Source of the DNA: Giesbergeria anulus
GTDB lineage: Bacteria; Pseudomonadota; Gammaproteobacteria; Burkholderiales; Burkholderiaceae_C
Reading direction: 5' to 3'
Assembly (NCBI RefSeq): GCF_900111115.1
Contig: NZ_FOGD01000002.1
Coordinates: 186,001 to 250,000, forward strand
Length of the DNA: 64,000 nt
Shown: piece by piece, positions 18,403-27,705 of the stretch
Layout: each line of letters starts with the position of its first letter
Numbering within the stretch: position 1 is the stretch's first letter
Notes under the pieces: model-generated
Told to the model about the DNA's origin: nothing
Database searches by the model: none
The model's input: the letters and a program-made list of their open reading frames with translations, nothing else
Position numbers and translations under genes: made by a program

Positions 18403-19485
18403 CTACAAGTAGCGCGCAAACGGATCGACCTGTGCCGCCAACGAGTCTGGGCCGGGTTGCAACACCGGCTTGGGCGGTTGGGGGTCGGGGGGCATTTCGA
18501 TACGTACCAGCGGCAGCGGTGGCATGGGGCGGCCATAAATGCGCCGCACCCGATCCAGCAACGGCGGATGGCTATCGAGCCACCGTGCCCAACGCCCACC
18601 ACCAGCCAGATCGACCAGCAGCATATGCTGCAAGCTGGGATGCTCCAGACCGGTTTGGCTGTGCCTGTCTGCATCCGCTGCCTGCTGCTGGGCCAGCACC
18701 TTGCGCAGCACGCCGCCCAAGCCCTGCTGGTTGCGCGTCCATTGCACAGCACGGGCATCGGCCAAATATTCACGCTGGCGCGACACGGCAGCTTTGAGCA
18801 CCTGCCCCACCAGCCAGCCCAACCAACCCACCGCCATGATAGCGCTGCCAAACAGCGTAGCCAGCCCGCCGCGCTCTCGCAGGGTATCGCCAAAATGGTG
18901 GACTAACTCTAGCCCAAATACCATGCCCGCCAAGCGCATTTTGAGGCGGGTATCGCCCTCGTGTAGGTGCGATAGTTCATGGGCCACCATACCTTGCAGT
19001 TCTTCGCGGTTCAGGTAGTCCAGCGCGCCTTGGGTAACGGCTACCACCGCATCCGACTGATCCCAACCCGCCGCAAAGGCATTGATGGCCGGGGTGCGCG
19101 CCAACACCATGACTTGGGGCACCGGCATATGGGCGGCAATGCACAGCTCTTGCACGATATTGCACAGGCGCTGCTCGGCATGCGAGCTACCGGGCCGTGC
19201 CTCGCGTGCCCCGACACGCACTGCCAACTTGACGCCGCCAGCACGCAAATTGGCCGTTTCTAGCCACCAGCCGCCCAAAATAAAAAACAGCGTCATGCCG
19301 ATATTGACGGCCATAAAGCCTGCCGGGTAGGACAAATGTACCGACAGCAGGGCATTGAGCAACCACCAAGCCAGCACCAACGCACTATGCACCCCCGCCA
19401 CCACCAGCAGCACGGCCATGCTAAAGGCCAGCAGCAGGCGACGGGTTTCGATGCGGGCGTTTTCTTGGTGATCCCAAAATTTCAT
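18403..19485 (-). CDS. M48-family membrane metalloprotease (HtpX-like)
   Basis: 360 residues. Two N-terminal membrane helices (about 20-75) are followed by a zinc protease domain: HELSH at 169-173 is the HExxH site and REYLADARAV supplies the third ligand Glu; a further hydrophobic stretch is near 210-230. The protein ends with a proline-rich tail. HtpX relatives degrade misfolded membrane proteins. In many bacteria this type of gene lies beside lemA; here lemA is 2.9 kb away with norR-hmp between. Its start overlaps the norR stop by 4 bp (ATGA), so it should be co-transcribed with norR. Confidence 0.92.
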   Translation of the reverse strand: MKFWDHQENARIETRRLLLAFSMAVLLVVAGVHSALVLAWWLLNALLSVHLSYPAGFMAVNIGMTLFFILGGWWLETANLRAGGVKLAVRVGAREARPGSSHAEQRLCNIVQELCIAAHMPVPQVMVLARTPAINAFAAGWDQSDAVVAVTQGALDYLNREELQGMVAHELSHLHEGDTRLKMRLAGMVFGLELVHHFGDTLRERGGLATLFGSAIMAVGWLGWLVGQVLKAAVSRQREYLADARAVQWTRNQQGLGGVLRKVLAQQQAADADRHSQTGLEHPSLQHMLLVDLAGGGRWARWLDSHPPLLDRVRRIYGRPMPPLPLVRIEMPPDPQPPKPVLQPGPDSLAAQVDPFARYL

Positions 19486-21071
19486 GCGTTGGCGCTCCCG
19501 TCTTGTTTTAAGCCCAGCCGTTTAGCCAGCCTAGCCAAATTGGCCCGGTCGATACGCAACTCGCGCGCGGCTGCCGCCCAATGGTAATCATGCCGTTGCA
19601 AACAATCTTGCACTAGCTGGCGCTCAAAAGCATCTACCGCTGCACGCAGGCCCTGCCCCTGCGGCACAGCACTGGCAAGCGGCACTGGAGCCGCAGCCAC
19701 CACTGGCCCCACAAACGGCACGAACTCCCGCAGCCCTAGATCGGCGGCGGTCAGCGTCAAAATCCGTGGGCGGGGCCGATGGCGGCCCAACGCCTTGAGC
19801 ACACTGCGGCCAATCAGGTGCTCTAGCTCGCGCACATTGCCCGGCCAATCGTAGGCCAACAGCGCGGCTTGGGCCTCGCGGTCTAGCCGCAAGCTGCCCA
19901 GCCCCAAGCGGGTGCGGTTTTCTTCCAAAAAGAAGCCACTGAGCATCAGCACATCGCGCCCACGCTCGCGCAGTGCGGGCACCGGCAGCGGATACACACT
20001 GAGGCGGTGGTAAATGTCGGCGCGCATCCGCCCAGCGCGTACCTCGGCCACCAAATCGCGGTTGGTGGCTACGATCAGGCGTACATCGACATGGTGCTCC
20101 CGATCCGAACCTAGGCGCTGCAACTGTCCGCTTTGCAGCACACGCAATAGCTTGGCTTGCACCGGCAAGGGCAACTCCCCGACCTCATCCAGAAACAGCG
20201 TACCGCCATCGGCCAACTCAAACTTGCCTTGGCGCTCTTGCACCGCCCCGGTAAAAGCGCCACGCACATGGCCGAACAGTTCGCTCTCCACCAGTGTATC
20301 GGGCAGGGCGGCGCAATTGAGGCTGATCAAAGGCCGATTGGCGCGGCGTGAGCGCGCATGGAGCGCCCGCGCCACCAACTCTTTGCCCACGCCGGTCTCA
20401 CCGCTGATGAGCACGGTCAAATCGCTGGGGCCGACCACCTCAATCTCGTGCAACAACTGCTGCAAGGCTAGGCTGTGCCCCATCAATTGGTGCGCAGAAC
20501 CACCACCGCTGGCAGCCAACCGGTAAGACTCGGCACGCAGGTGCTCGTTGTCGGCCCGTGCTGCCAGACGGTTGATACGCATGGCTGCTGCCACCGTGGC
20601 CGCCGCCAAATCGCTAAAGGCTCGCAAGGCCGCCAAATGGGCCGGCGTAAACTGGCCCGGCACCAAGGCATCCAAGGTCAACAGCCCCCAAGGCTGGCCC
20701 TCTACCGCCAGCGCACAACCCATGCAATCGTGGACTTCCAAGTGCCCGCTCACCCCCTCAATCAGGCCATCGTAGGGGTCGGGCAAATCGCTGCCCAAAG
20801 GGAAATGCGTCGGCTGGCCCGCCTGCAACAGCGCTTGCAAACGCGGGTGGGCGCTGACGCGAAAGCGCCGCCCCAGCGCATCGCTGCTCAGGCCATCCAT
20901 GGCTAACGGTACCAGCCATTCGCCCTCCAGCCGCAACAAGGCTACGGCATCGCAAGGAAACAGCGCCCGCACCGCTTGCAATAAACGACGATAGCGCTCG
21001 CGCTCAGGCAGTTCTTGGGACAAATCAGCCACCAAGGGAACCAAGGCAGCCAGCAGGGTCGATGTAGTCAT
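19482..21071 (-). CDS. norR: Nitric oxide-responsive sigma-54 activator NorR
   Basis: 529 residues. Order: N-terminal GAF sensory domain (residues ~1-170) of the type that holds a non-heme iron sensing NO, AAA+ sigma-54 interaction domain with Walker A GETGVGKELVARAL, the GAFTGA loop (in HVRGAFTGAVQERQG) and DGGTLFLDEVGELP, then a C-terminal Fis-type helix-turn-helix (HDYHWAAAARELRIDRANLA). On NO binding it activates RNA polymerase-sigma-54. It is divergent from hmp, and three GT-N7-AC sites lie between, the first overlapping its own start codon, suggesting autoregulation. It overlaps the M48 protease gene by 4 bp. Confidence 0.95.
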   Translation of the reverse strand: MTTSTLLAALVPLVADLSQELPERERYRRLLQAVRALFPCDAVALLRLEGEWLVPLAMDGLSSDALGRRFRVSAHPRLQALLQAGQPTHFPLGSDLPDPYDGLIEGVSGHLEVHDCMGCALAVEGQPWGLLTLDALVPGQFTPAHLAALRAFSDLAAATVAAAMRINRLAARADNEHLRAESYRLAASGGGSAHQLMGHSLALQQLLHEIEVVGPSDLTVLISGETGVGKELVARALHARSRRANRPLISLNCAALPDTLVESELFGHVRGAFTGAVQERQGKFELADGGTLFLDEVGELPLPVQAKLLRVLQSGQLQRLGSDREHHVDVRLIVATNRDLVAEVRAGRMRADIYHRLSVYPLPVPALRERGRDVLMLSGFFLEENRTRLGLGSLRLDREAQAALLAYDWPGNVRELEHLIGRSVLKALGRHRPRPRILTLTAADLGLREFVPFVGPVVAAAPVPLASAVPQGQGLRAAVDAFERQLVQDCLQRHDYHWAAAARELRIDRANLARLAKRLGLKQDGSANA

Positions 21072-21123
21072 ATTGACTATTGTGCAGTCTTTATGACACT
21101 TATTTTGCTGTAGTCATTAAGAC
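21067..21123. promoter_or_regulatory. Three NorR-type enhancer sites between norR and hmp
   Basis: GTCATATTGAC (21067-21077), GTCTTTATGAC (21087-21097) and GTCATTAAGAC (21113-21123) each match the NorR consensus GT-N7-AC, with inverted GTC/GAC ends. Three such sites upstream of a sigma-54 promoter is also the arrangement at E. coli norVW. The first covers the norR start codon. The identification depends on the divergent norR-hmp setting; no binding data exist. Confidence 0.75.
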
Positions 21124-21164
21124 CACTATCGGTATAAGTCTTTGTTTTTCAAATGGCTAAATAT

Positions 21165-21180
21165 TGGCACAGATGCTGCG
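21165..21180 (+). promoter_or_regulatory. Sigma-54 (-24/-12) promoter for hmp
   Basis: TTGGCACAGATGCTGCG matches the sigma-54 pattern TGGCAC-N5-TTGC closely: GG (21166-21167) and GC (21178-21179) are exactly 10 bp apart. It lies 42 bp downstream of the last NorR site and 55 bp before ATG 21235. Confidence 0.75.
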
Positions 21181-21234
21181 TAGGCACAACAGGCTCACTT
21201 TGCCTTGCTGATTATTTTTTCTCTTGGAGACTCT

Positions 21235-22416
21235 ATGCTCACCGAAGCCCAACGCGCCATTGTCAAAGCCACCGTCCCGCTGCTCGAAACCGGCGGCGAA
21301 GCCCTGACCAAACACTTCTACGGCATCATGCTCAAGGAGTACCCCGAAGTGCGCCCGCTGTTCAACCAAGCGCACCAAGCCAGTGGCGACCAGCCCCGCG
21401 CCTTGGCCAACAGCGTGCTGATGTACGCCCGCCACATTGACCACTTAGAGAAGCTGGGCAACCTGCCCGCGCAAATCGTTCACAAACACGTCGCCCTGCA
21501 AGTGCTGCCGGAGCAATACCCGATTGTGGGTACCTGCCTGCTGCGGGCCATCCGCGAAGTGCTGGGCGCTGACATTGCCACCGACGAGGTGCTGGCCGCT
21601 TGGGGCGCTGCCTACCAACAGTTGGCCGATATGTTGATCGGTGCCGAAGAGCAAGTCTATGCCGCCAACGCCGCCAGTGAAGGCGGCTGGCGCGGTGTGC
21701 GCCTGTTCCGTGTGGCGCGCAAAGTGGCCGAGAGTACCGAGATCACCTCGTTGTACCTAGAGCCCCAAGACGGCGGCCCCGTGCTGCGTTACCTGCCCGG
21801 CCAATATATTGGCCTGCGCTTGGCGCTAGAGGGTAAAGAAGAACAGCGGCGCAATTATTCGCTGTCGGCAGCCGCCGATGGCCGCAGCCTGCGCATCAGC
21901 GTCAAGCGCGAAGCGGGGGGCGTGGTCTCTAACTACCTGCACGACCAAGTGCAAGAAGGCAGCACGTTGGAGGTCTTCCCGCCCGCTGGCCCGTTCACAC
22001 TGCAAACCAGCGACAAGCCCTTGGTGCTGATCAGTGGTGGCGTGGGCATCACCCCCACCTTAGCCATGTTGCCTGCCGCATTGGCCAGCGGGCGGCCCGT
22101 GCATTTCATCCACTGCGCTCGCAACCGCGCCGTCCACGCCTTCCGCGACACCGTGGACGCACTGGCCGCCGAGCACCCGCAATTGCAACGCTTTTATAGC
22201 TATGACCAAGCCACCGAGGCCGATGGTGCCGATGCCGTGGGCTACCTGACCCAAGAGCAATTGGCGCAATGGCTGCCCGAAAATCGCGATGTGGATGCCT
22301 ACTTCCTTGGCCCCAAGCCGTTTATGGCACTGGTGAAACGCAACCTGCACGCACTGGGGGTGCCAGAAAGCCAAACCCACTACGAGTTTTTTGGCCCCGC
22401 TGCCGCGCTGGCCTAA
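21235..22416 (+). CDS. hmp: Flavohemoprotein, nitric oxide dioxygenase
   Basis: 393 residues, full length. N-terminal globin (MLTEAQRAIVKATVPLLETG; the proximal His lies in the IVHKHVALQV segment), then an FAD-binding domain (RNYSLSAAADGRSLRISVK) and an NAD-binding domain (VLISGGVGITPTLAML, ending HYEFFGPAAAL). It oxidises NO to nitrate using O2 and NADH. ATG 21235 is chosen because the globin begins there and a TTGGAGA box precedes it. Controlled by the NorR/sigma-54 region upstream. It is convergent with lemA only 19 bp away. Confidence 0.97.
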   Translation: MLTEAQRAIVKATVPLLETGGEALTKHFYGIMLKEYPEVRPLFNQAHQASGDQPRALANSVLMYARHIDHLEKLGNLPAQIVHKHVALQVLPEQYPIVGTCLLRAIREVLGADIATDEVLAAWGAAYQQLADMLIGAEEQVYAANAASEGGWRGVRLFRVARKVAESTEITSLYLEPQDGGPVLRYLPGQYIGLRLALEGKEEQRRNYSLSAAADGRSLRISVKREAGGVVSNYLHDQVQEGSTLEVFPPAGPFTLQTSDKPLVLISGGVGITPTLAMLPAALASGRPVHFIHCARNRAVHAFRDTVDALAAEHPQLQRFYSYDQATEADGADAVGYLTQEQLAQWLPENRDVDAYFLGPKPFMALVKRNLHALGVPESQTHYEFFGPAAALA

Positions 22417-22435
22417 CCGAACGGGCGAACCCGGC

Positions 22436-23029
22436 TCAGAACTGCACGCGGGGCGCTTGGCGCTCGGCCTCAGACTGGGTCGATTCGAGCATCGCTGCTG
22501 GGGGCAAACCCGTCAGCCGTGCCACCAACACCGCAGGAAACTGCGTGGCGAGGTTATTAAAGTCCAGCACCTGATCGTTGTAGGCTTGGCGGGCAAAGCC
22601 AATGCGGTTTTCGGTGCTGGTCAGTTCTTCGCTCAAAGCGGCCATCGTGGCATCGGCTTTGAGGTCTGGGTAGTTTTCGGCTACCACCATCAGGTGGCCT
22701 AGGCTAGAGCCTAAAGCCCCTTCGGCCACCGCCAGTGCGCCCATGGTGGCGGCATTGGTGGGCTGGTTGCGTGCGGCTTGGGCTGCGCCTTGGGCTTGGC
22801 CCCGCGCTTGAATCACCGCTTCTAGCGTAGCGGCCTCGTGCTTGAGATAGCCCCGTGCCACCTCGACCAAATTGGGCACCAGATCGTGCCGCCGCTTGAG
22901 TTGCACATCAATCTGGCCGAAGGCATTGGCAATGCGGTTGTGCAGCTTAACCAGCCGGTTATATACCCCGATCGCCCACCACGCCACCGCCGCCAACACC
23001 ACCAGTTGCGCCCAAGTTGTCAGGTTCAT
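22436..23029 (-). CDS. lemA: LemA family protein
   Basis: 197 residues. One N-terminal membrane helix (LTTWAQLVVLAAVAWWAIGVYN), then the family core: YNRLVKLHNRIANAFGQIDVQLKRRHDLVPNLVE, a helical hairpin ending in ENRIGFARQAYNDQV and FP. Topology places the helical domain outside the cytoplasm. The molecular role of LemA is unknown. ATG 23029 follows an AGGAGG box at 4 bases; the GTG one codon upstream would be too close to it. The M48 protease that usually neighbours lemA lies beyond norR-hmp. Confidence 0.93.
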   Translation of the reverse strand: MNLTTWAQLVVLAAVAWWAIGVYNRLVKLHNRIANAFGQIDVQLKRRHDLVPNLVEVARGYLKHEAATLEAVIQARGQAQGAAQAARNQPTNAATMGALAVAEGALGSSLGHLMVVAENYPDLKADATMAALSEELTSTENRIGFARQAYNDQVLDFNNLATQFPAVLVARLTGLPPAAMLESTQSEAERQAPRVQF

Positions 23030-23051
23030 CACGCCTCCTATCGGTGCAGCT

Positions 23052-24098
23052 TTAACGCAACTGCGGCACGGCGCTTTGCGTTTGCAGCGCCTGTGCCATA
23101 CCCAAGCCCGCTGCTACGCCAAAGCGCTTAGCCAAGCGCTCGGCCACGTTTTCGTGGCGGGTGTAGTCAATCAACTCTTCGGCCTTGACCACCTCGCGGG
23201 CGACATAATCGACGTTGCCCAAGCGGTCGGCCAGCCCCATGTCAATGGCTTGCGTACCCGTCCAGAACAGGCCGCTAAAGGTTTGCTCGGTAGGCTTGAG
23301 CCGGTTGCCGCGTCCGGCGCGCACCACGGCAATAAACTGCTGGTGGATTTGATCGAGCATGGTTTGGGCATAAACGCGCTGCTGCTCGGTTTGCGGGCTA
23401 AACGGGTCTAAAAACCCCTTATTTTGGCCCGCAGTGAGCAAGCGGCGCTCTACCCCCAATTTATCCATCGTGCCGGTAAAACCAAAGCCATCCATCAGCA
23501 CACCAATGCTGCCCACAATGCTGGCCTTATCGACATAAATTTCATCCGCCGCCGCCGCAATGTAATAAGCGGCTGAGGCGCAGGTTTCTTCTACCACCGC
23601 ATAAATGGGTTTGTGGTGTTTAGCCTTCAGGCGCACGATCTCATCGTTGATGATGCCTGCCTGCACCGGGCTGCCACCGGGCGAGTTAATCAGCAAGACC
23701 AGCGCCTTAGAGCCTTGGTCTTCCAACGCACTGCGCATAGCGGCGATGATGTTTTCGGCGCTGGCATCGGCACCAGAGGCGATCTCCCCTTTGATGGCTA
23801 CCACGGCAGTGTGTGGTTTGCTCTTTTGCGTTGAGGCGGTCATCTCTTGTGATAGTGCCATCCACAACAAAAAGGCAAAAAAAGCCAGCCAGCCCAAGCG
23901 AGTAAAAATGCGCCAGCGCCGAGCAGCGCGCTGCTCGGCCAAGGTGCCCAGCAGCAGTTTTTCGAGCACCTCACGCTCCCAGCCTAGCATATTGGTATGG
24001 GGGGCCTGTGCTGCCGCAGTAGCGCTGGCTTGCGGCCCCCAGAGGTCTGAGGCAGGGGGAAGAGGGGATGCGGAGGACGGTGGGTGCGGTTCAGACAT
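23052..24098 (-). CDS. sppA: S49 signal peptide peptidase-like serine protease
   Basis: 348 residues. A Pro/Ala/Ser-rich cytoplasmic head (~70 residues) precedes one membrane helix (LGWLAFFAFLLWMAL), then a periplasmic S49 protease domain. The catalytic Ser lies in ETCASAAYYIAAAADEIY and the Lys general base in ERRLLTAGQNKGFLDPF. INSPGGSPVQ and GSIGVLMDGFGF are family segments. This is the short, single-domain form (about half of E. coli SppA). It should degrade cleaved signal peptides. It lies 23 bp upstream of lemA on the same strand, so co-transcription is possible. Confidence 0.93.
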   Translation of the reverse strand: MSEPHPPSSASPLPPASDLWGPQASATAAAQAPHTNMLGWEREVLEKLLLGTLAEQRAARRWRIFTRLGWLAFFAFLLWMALSQEMTASTQKSKPHTAVVAIKGEIASGADASAENIIAAMRSALEDQGSKALVLLINSPGGSPVQAGIINDEIVRLKAKHHKPIYAVVEETCASAAYYIAAAADEIYVDKASIVGSIGVLMDGFGFTGTMDKLGVERRLLTAGQNKGFLDPFSPQTEQQRVYAQTMLDQIHQQFIAVVRAGRGNRLKPTEQTFSGLFWTGTQAIDMGLADRLGNVDYVAREVVKAEELIDYTRHENVAERLAKRFGVAAGLGMAQALQTQSAVPQLR

Positions 24099-24172
24099 GG
24101 CTAGATCAAGGGGCTATCGGCAGGGGCGGGGCGTGAGAGTGCAGTATGCCAGCGGCACAAGGCGCTGCGCGT

Positions 24173-24841
24173 TCAACCATGAACACGCAGCCAGTCGTGT
24201 AGCTCCTGCACGGTATGCGCTACCCCTAAGGGCCGCAGGGGCGCAAAGGTCTGAGGGTCGTGGGCACCATAGGCCACGCCCACACTGGCACAGCCCGCAT
24301 TGAGCGCCATTTGCAGATCGTGCGTGGTGTCGCCAATCATCAGTACGCGCTCAGGCGGCACATCAAATTCGGCCATCAGCTCTTGCAACATCAACGGATG
24401 GGGCTTGCCCGCCGTTTCATCAGCGGTGCGTGAGCCATCAAACACCCCCCGCAGCGCGGCGCTTTGCAGCGCATCATTCAAGCCCCGGCGGCTCTTGCCC
24501 GTCGCCACAGTCAGCAAATGGCCACGGGCGCGCAAATCGTCTAGCAGCGGCAAGATACCCTCAAACAGGCTCAATTCATCTTGCAGGCGCAGATAGTGGT
24601 AACGGTAGCGGTTGCTCAACTCCGGGTATTTTTCTGGCGGTACATCAGGCGCAGCATGGGCCAGTGCTGGTATCAAGGCCATGCCAATCACGTAGGCAGC
24701 CGCCTCTTGGCTGGGCACCACGCCCCCCACATCCTGCACCGCCTGCTGAATGCAGCGCACGATGATCTGAGTGGAATCAAACAAGGTGCCATCCCAATCA
24801 AAGGCGATCAGGTCAAAGCGGCGGGAGCGGGGCAGGGTCAT
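24173..24841 (-). CDS. HAD-superfamily phosphatase, phosphoglycolate phosphatase-like
   Basis: 222 residues. HAD motif I is FDWDGTLFD (nucleophile Asp and DxD), motif II is LLTVATGKSRRGL, motif III is AGKPHP and motif IV is MIGDTTHDLQMALNAG. An inserted helical cap follows motif I, as in Gph and YjjG-type enzymes. The substrate cannot be assigned; phosphoglycolate or a pyridoxal/nucleotide phosphate are possibilities. ATG 24841 is preferred over the in-frame TTG 24862 because the HAD fold begins only a few residues later. An HAD gene next to an sppA-like gene is common in Burkholderiales. Confidence 0.88.
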   Translation of the reverse strand: MTLPRSRRFDLIAFDWDGTLFDSTQIIVRCIQQAVQDVGGVVPSQEAAAYVIGMALIPALAHAAPDVPPEKYPELSNRYRYHYLRLQDELSLFEGILPLLDDLRARGHLLTVATGKSRRGLNDALQSAALRGVFDGSRTADETAGKPHPLMLQELMAEFDVPPERVLMIGDTTHDLQMALNAGCASVGVAYGAHDPQTFAPLRPLGVAHTVQELHDWLRVHG

Positions 24842-25205
24842 GGCGGGGAGGTCAAAGGTCAAGAATCGGCAAAAAACACAGGCGCAGCGATGGTAAACCA
24901 GTCAATCGCTATCGCAGGCCATGCCCGAAACGACCGCAGACAAAGCACGTAGAACTTGCCCTCTCTGTGCAGCACATCAAGGCAAGGGTTTTTGATACAC
25001 AGTGTTTCAATTTTCTACGGCCAGAGGTTGCTGATTTCTTGCGCAGAAATTAGCGAAGATTGCGGTCAAAAAATCCCCAATCAGCAAGCAGCAAGCAGCA
25101 AGCAGCAAGCAGCAAGCAGCAAGCAGTCCTACAATGATCTGGCTATGCCCCTACCAAACGCCATGCGGATAAACCGGGCGAGGCGTTTGTTTAAAAATCA
25201 GCAAG
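24842..25205. other. Intergenic stretch with no supported gene
   Basis: About 360 bp between the HAD gene and the heme chemoreceptor. Apart from the CAGCAAG tandem repeat (25082-25126) I see no credible gene, RNA or clear terminator. Short frames here lack ribosome-binding sites and typical codon use. Confidence 0.5.
25082..25126 (+). repeat. Six-copy heptanucleotide tandem repeat CAGCAAG
   Basis: Exactly six perfect CAGCAAG units (25082-25123) followed by a partial CAG. It lies in non-coding DNA about 80 bp before the end of the chemoreceptor gene (which runs on the opposite strand). Perfect units suggest slippage-prone, recently expanded DNA, so copy number may vary between isolates. Confidence 0.95.
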
Positions 25206-26759
25206 TTAGCGGCTACCATCGCCTTTTGTCAACTTGAATGCATGAACCACATGCTCAAGGTGCTCGGCTTGGTCTTGTAGGGATTGCGCCGCTGAGGCTG
25301 CTTGCTCCACCAAAGCCGCGTTTTTCTGGGTGACCTGATTCATATGGTCGATGGCATTGCCTACACGCTCTATGCCACTGCTCTGGCTTGCGCTGGCCTC
25401 CAAAATTTCAGCCATGATGTTCGTGACGTGGCCAATACTGTCAACGATGTCGTTCATGGTGCTGCCTGCTTGCTGCACCAGACTGCTGCCAGCATCCACT
25501 TTACTTACCGACTCATCAATCAGTCCCTTGATCTCCTGTGCCGCATTGGCCGAGCGCTTGGCCAAGTTGCGCACTTCGGCGGCCACCACGGCAAAGCCAC
25601 GGCCCTGTTCACCGGCACGTGCGGCCTCTACGGCGGCGTTGAGGGCCAGAATATTGGTCTGGAACGTAATCCCATCAATCACTGCAATGATGTCCACAAT
25701 GCGCTTGCTAGAGGCATTGATCGATGCCATCGTGTCAATCACCCCAGCCACCACGGTACCACCACGCACGGCCACGTCAGAGGCCGACTGTGCAAGCTGA
25801 TTGGCCCGGCGTGCATGGTCTGCATTCTGGTTGGCTGCGGCAGTGACCTCTGCCATAGAGGCAGCCGTGTTTTCTAGCGTCTTGGCCTGTAGTTCGGTGC
25901 GGTTGGACAGGTCAAGATTGCCACTGGCAATGTCACTGGAGGCGCTAAAGATGGTGTCGGTACCAACCCTCACTTGGCGCACCACTTTCTCCAGACTGGT
26001 GTTCATCTCCTTGAGCGCTTGTTGCAATTGGCCCATTTCGTTGTGCGAACCCACTTGAACCTGTTGGGTCAGGTCGCCTGAGGCAATGCCTTTGGCCACC
26101 ATGATGCAATACTCCAATGGCTGCGTCACCACCCGGCGGATGAATGGATAAATCAACATCAGTATCGGAATGCAGGTGATAAGTGCCATCAGTATGGACT
26201 TGAGCTGCTGGTCGGCCAAACTGGCATTGACCTTGTCTAAAGATACCTTCATGCTCACCACCCCCAGCACAGAGCCTTCAGGCACTTGGTGGCACATAGT
26301 GCAATCTTTGCCCAGATAATTCTTCAATGCCAGCGCGGGCCGCACAGACCGCAGGTGCTCACCACCATTGTCGCTCGATTCAACCAGCCATACTGCTTGG
26401 CCAGATTTCAGCACCTGTTGCTCCAGTGCATCAGGTTTGGAGTCATCTTTTTCGGTGCCTACCCCAAAGGCCTTAATAACGGCCTCGCCACGCAAGACGC
26501 GCACATCACGAATAGAGTCCAAACTTTTCATCTGATCCAGAAACACATCGCGCTGGGCCACAGTGCCGGTCACCATCATGCCAGTGAGTCCAGCCATAGT
26601 GGCATCGTGCATGGTGCTGGAAAAATCAAGCGCCTGATCCAGCGCCGCCTGCCGTGTGACATGGCCTTGCCAGAAGATCACACCAGTCCAAACCACCAGC
26701 AGCGCTGCGCCAATAGTGCCCAGGAGTTGAATCCAAATTTTGTATTTAACAGTGTTCAC
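25206..26759 (-). CDS. Chemoreceptor with periplasmic c-type heme motif
   Basis: 517 residues. An N-terminal membrane helix ([23 protein letters not shown]) is followed by a ~160-residue periplasmic domain containing CTMCHQ at 153-158, a CxxCH covalent heme motif. A second membrane helix ([19 protein letters not shown]) leads to HAMP and the methyl-accepting domain with the tip motif [20 protein letters not shown]. Heme in the periplasmic part suggests sensing of oxygen, NO or redox state, as in other heme-bearing receptors. No che genes or cytochrome maturation genes are nearby. The start is clear (MNTVKYK). Confidence 0.9.
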   Translation of the reverse strand: MNTVKYKIWIQLLGTIGAALLVVWTGVIFWQGHVTRQAALDQALDFSSTMHDATMAGLTGMMVTGTVAQRDVFLDQMKSLDSIRDVRVLRGEAVIKAFGVGTEKDDSKPDALEQQVLKSGQAVWLVESSDNGGEHLRSVRPALALKNYLGKDCTMCHQVPEGSVLGVVSMKVSLDKVNASLADQQLKSILMALITCIPILMLIYPFIRRVVTQPLEYCIMVAKGIASGDLTQQVQVGSHNEMGQLQQALKEMNTSLEKVVRQVRVGTDTIFSASSDIASGNLDLSNRTELQAKTLENTAASMAEVTAAANQNADHARRANQLAQSASDVAVRGGTVVAGVIDTMASINASSKRIVDIIAVIDGITFQTNILALNAAVEAARAGEQGRGFAVVAAEVRNLAKRSANAAQEIKGLIDESVSKVDAGSSLVQQAGSTMNDIVDSIGHVTNIMAEILEASASQSSGIERVGNAIDHMNQVTQKNAALVEQAASAAQSLQDQAEHLEHVVHAFKLTKGDGSR

Positions 26760-26975
26760 AAATTTTCCTGAGCAATATTTTTGGTGGTAGCAAATTATTA
26801 TTAGATAGAGTAATTCAGACCCTAAAAATTCACTCCTCTAATATTGGTGCTAGGCGGCGGATAGCTCACCGATAGCCACTAGCAGAGATGTCCTATCTGT
26901 CTATGTTTCTCATAAACTTTTTTACCCCATCGCACAGTGGCAGTTGAATTTCAGTAGATAGCAACACCCCATCCT

Positions 26976-27524
26976 TCAATGCAACACGCTGGCCTGCAAG
27001 TACCCCAGCACCATCACCGCCACTTGCAGCAGCACCAACAGCACCAGTGATGCAAAATCCACGCCACCCACCAAAGGGATGATGCGGCGTACAGGCCGCA
27101 ACAGCGGTTCACTGAGCCGGTCAATCACATCAGCCAGCGCCGAGCGCGTTTGCACCCAAGACAACACGGCATGGATGATGATGAGGCCCGTCATGCCAGT
27201 CAGTGCCACCCGCACCAAGGCACACAGCGCCAACCACGGCAGCCAGAGCAGTCCGGTGCCTGCGCCTAGCAGCAACCAGAGCAACAGGTATTGCAACAAC
27301 TCCACCAGCGCAGCCGCCAGCAAGCTGGCCGTGTCGATGCGGCCCAGCGGCGGAATGACTTTGCGCAGCGGCAAAATCAGCCAATCGCTCAGGGCAAATA
27401 CCATTTGCCCCACTGGATTGCCAAACGGCACACGCTGCCACTGCATATACAGGCGCAGCAGGCAGGCACCACAGAGCAGGCCAGCGGCCACATCAAGCAG
27501 AAAAGAGACAATTTGGTAAAGCAT
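26976..27524 (-). CDS. yggT: YggT family integral membrane protein
   Basis: 182 residues, start at ATG 27524. Two YGGT repeats, each with a pair of membrane helices and the conserved pattern VxPxxRIIPPLGxID: first LPLRKVIPPLGRIDTASL, second RPVRRIIPLVGGVDFASL. Family members are linked to osmotic shock resistance and cell division-related protein complexes, but the function is not settled. The frame continues upstream of 27524, but that part has no support and overlaps lysS's promoter. It is divergent from lysS. Confidence 0.9.
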   Translation of the reverse strand: MLYQIVSFLLDVAAGLLCGACLLRLYMQWQRVPFGNPVGQMVFALSDWLILPLRKVIPPLGRIDTASLLAAALVELLQYLLLWLLLGAGTGLLWLPWLALCALVRVALTGMTGLIIIHAVLSWVQTRSALADVIDRLSEPLLRPVRRIIPLVGGVDFASLVLLVLLQVAVMVLGYLQASVLH

Positions 27525-27705
27525 GGAGTGGCAAATCCTTGAGCGCAGTGCGTACACGGGATGATAACGATAACTTTTTTGCCTATAGCAGGCCGCACTG
27601 GTGGGCACCTGAAGGTGGTTCAGCAGCCAGCCTTTGCCTGAACCCATAAAATCGACCGTTTGGCTGTCAACAGCCCCATTTTTACGTCCCGCAGCGACGG
27701 CACCT

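Noticed and set aside
25082-25126. CAGCAAG repeats as a CRISPR array
   Set aside because: Units are 7 bp, contiguous and without spacers; no cas gene is near.
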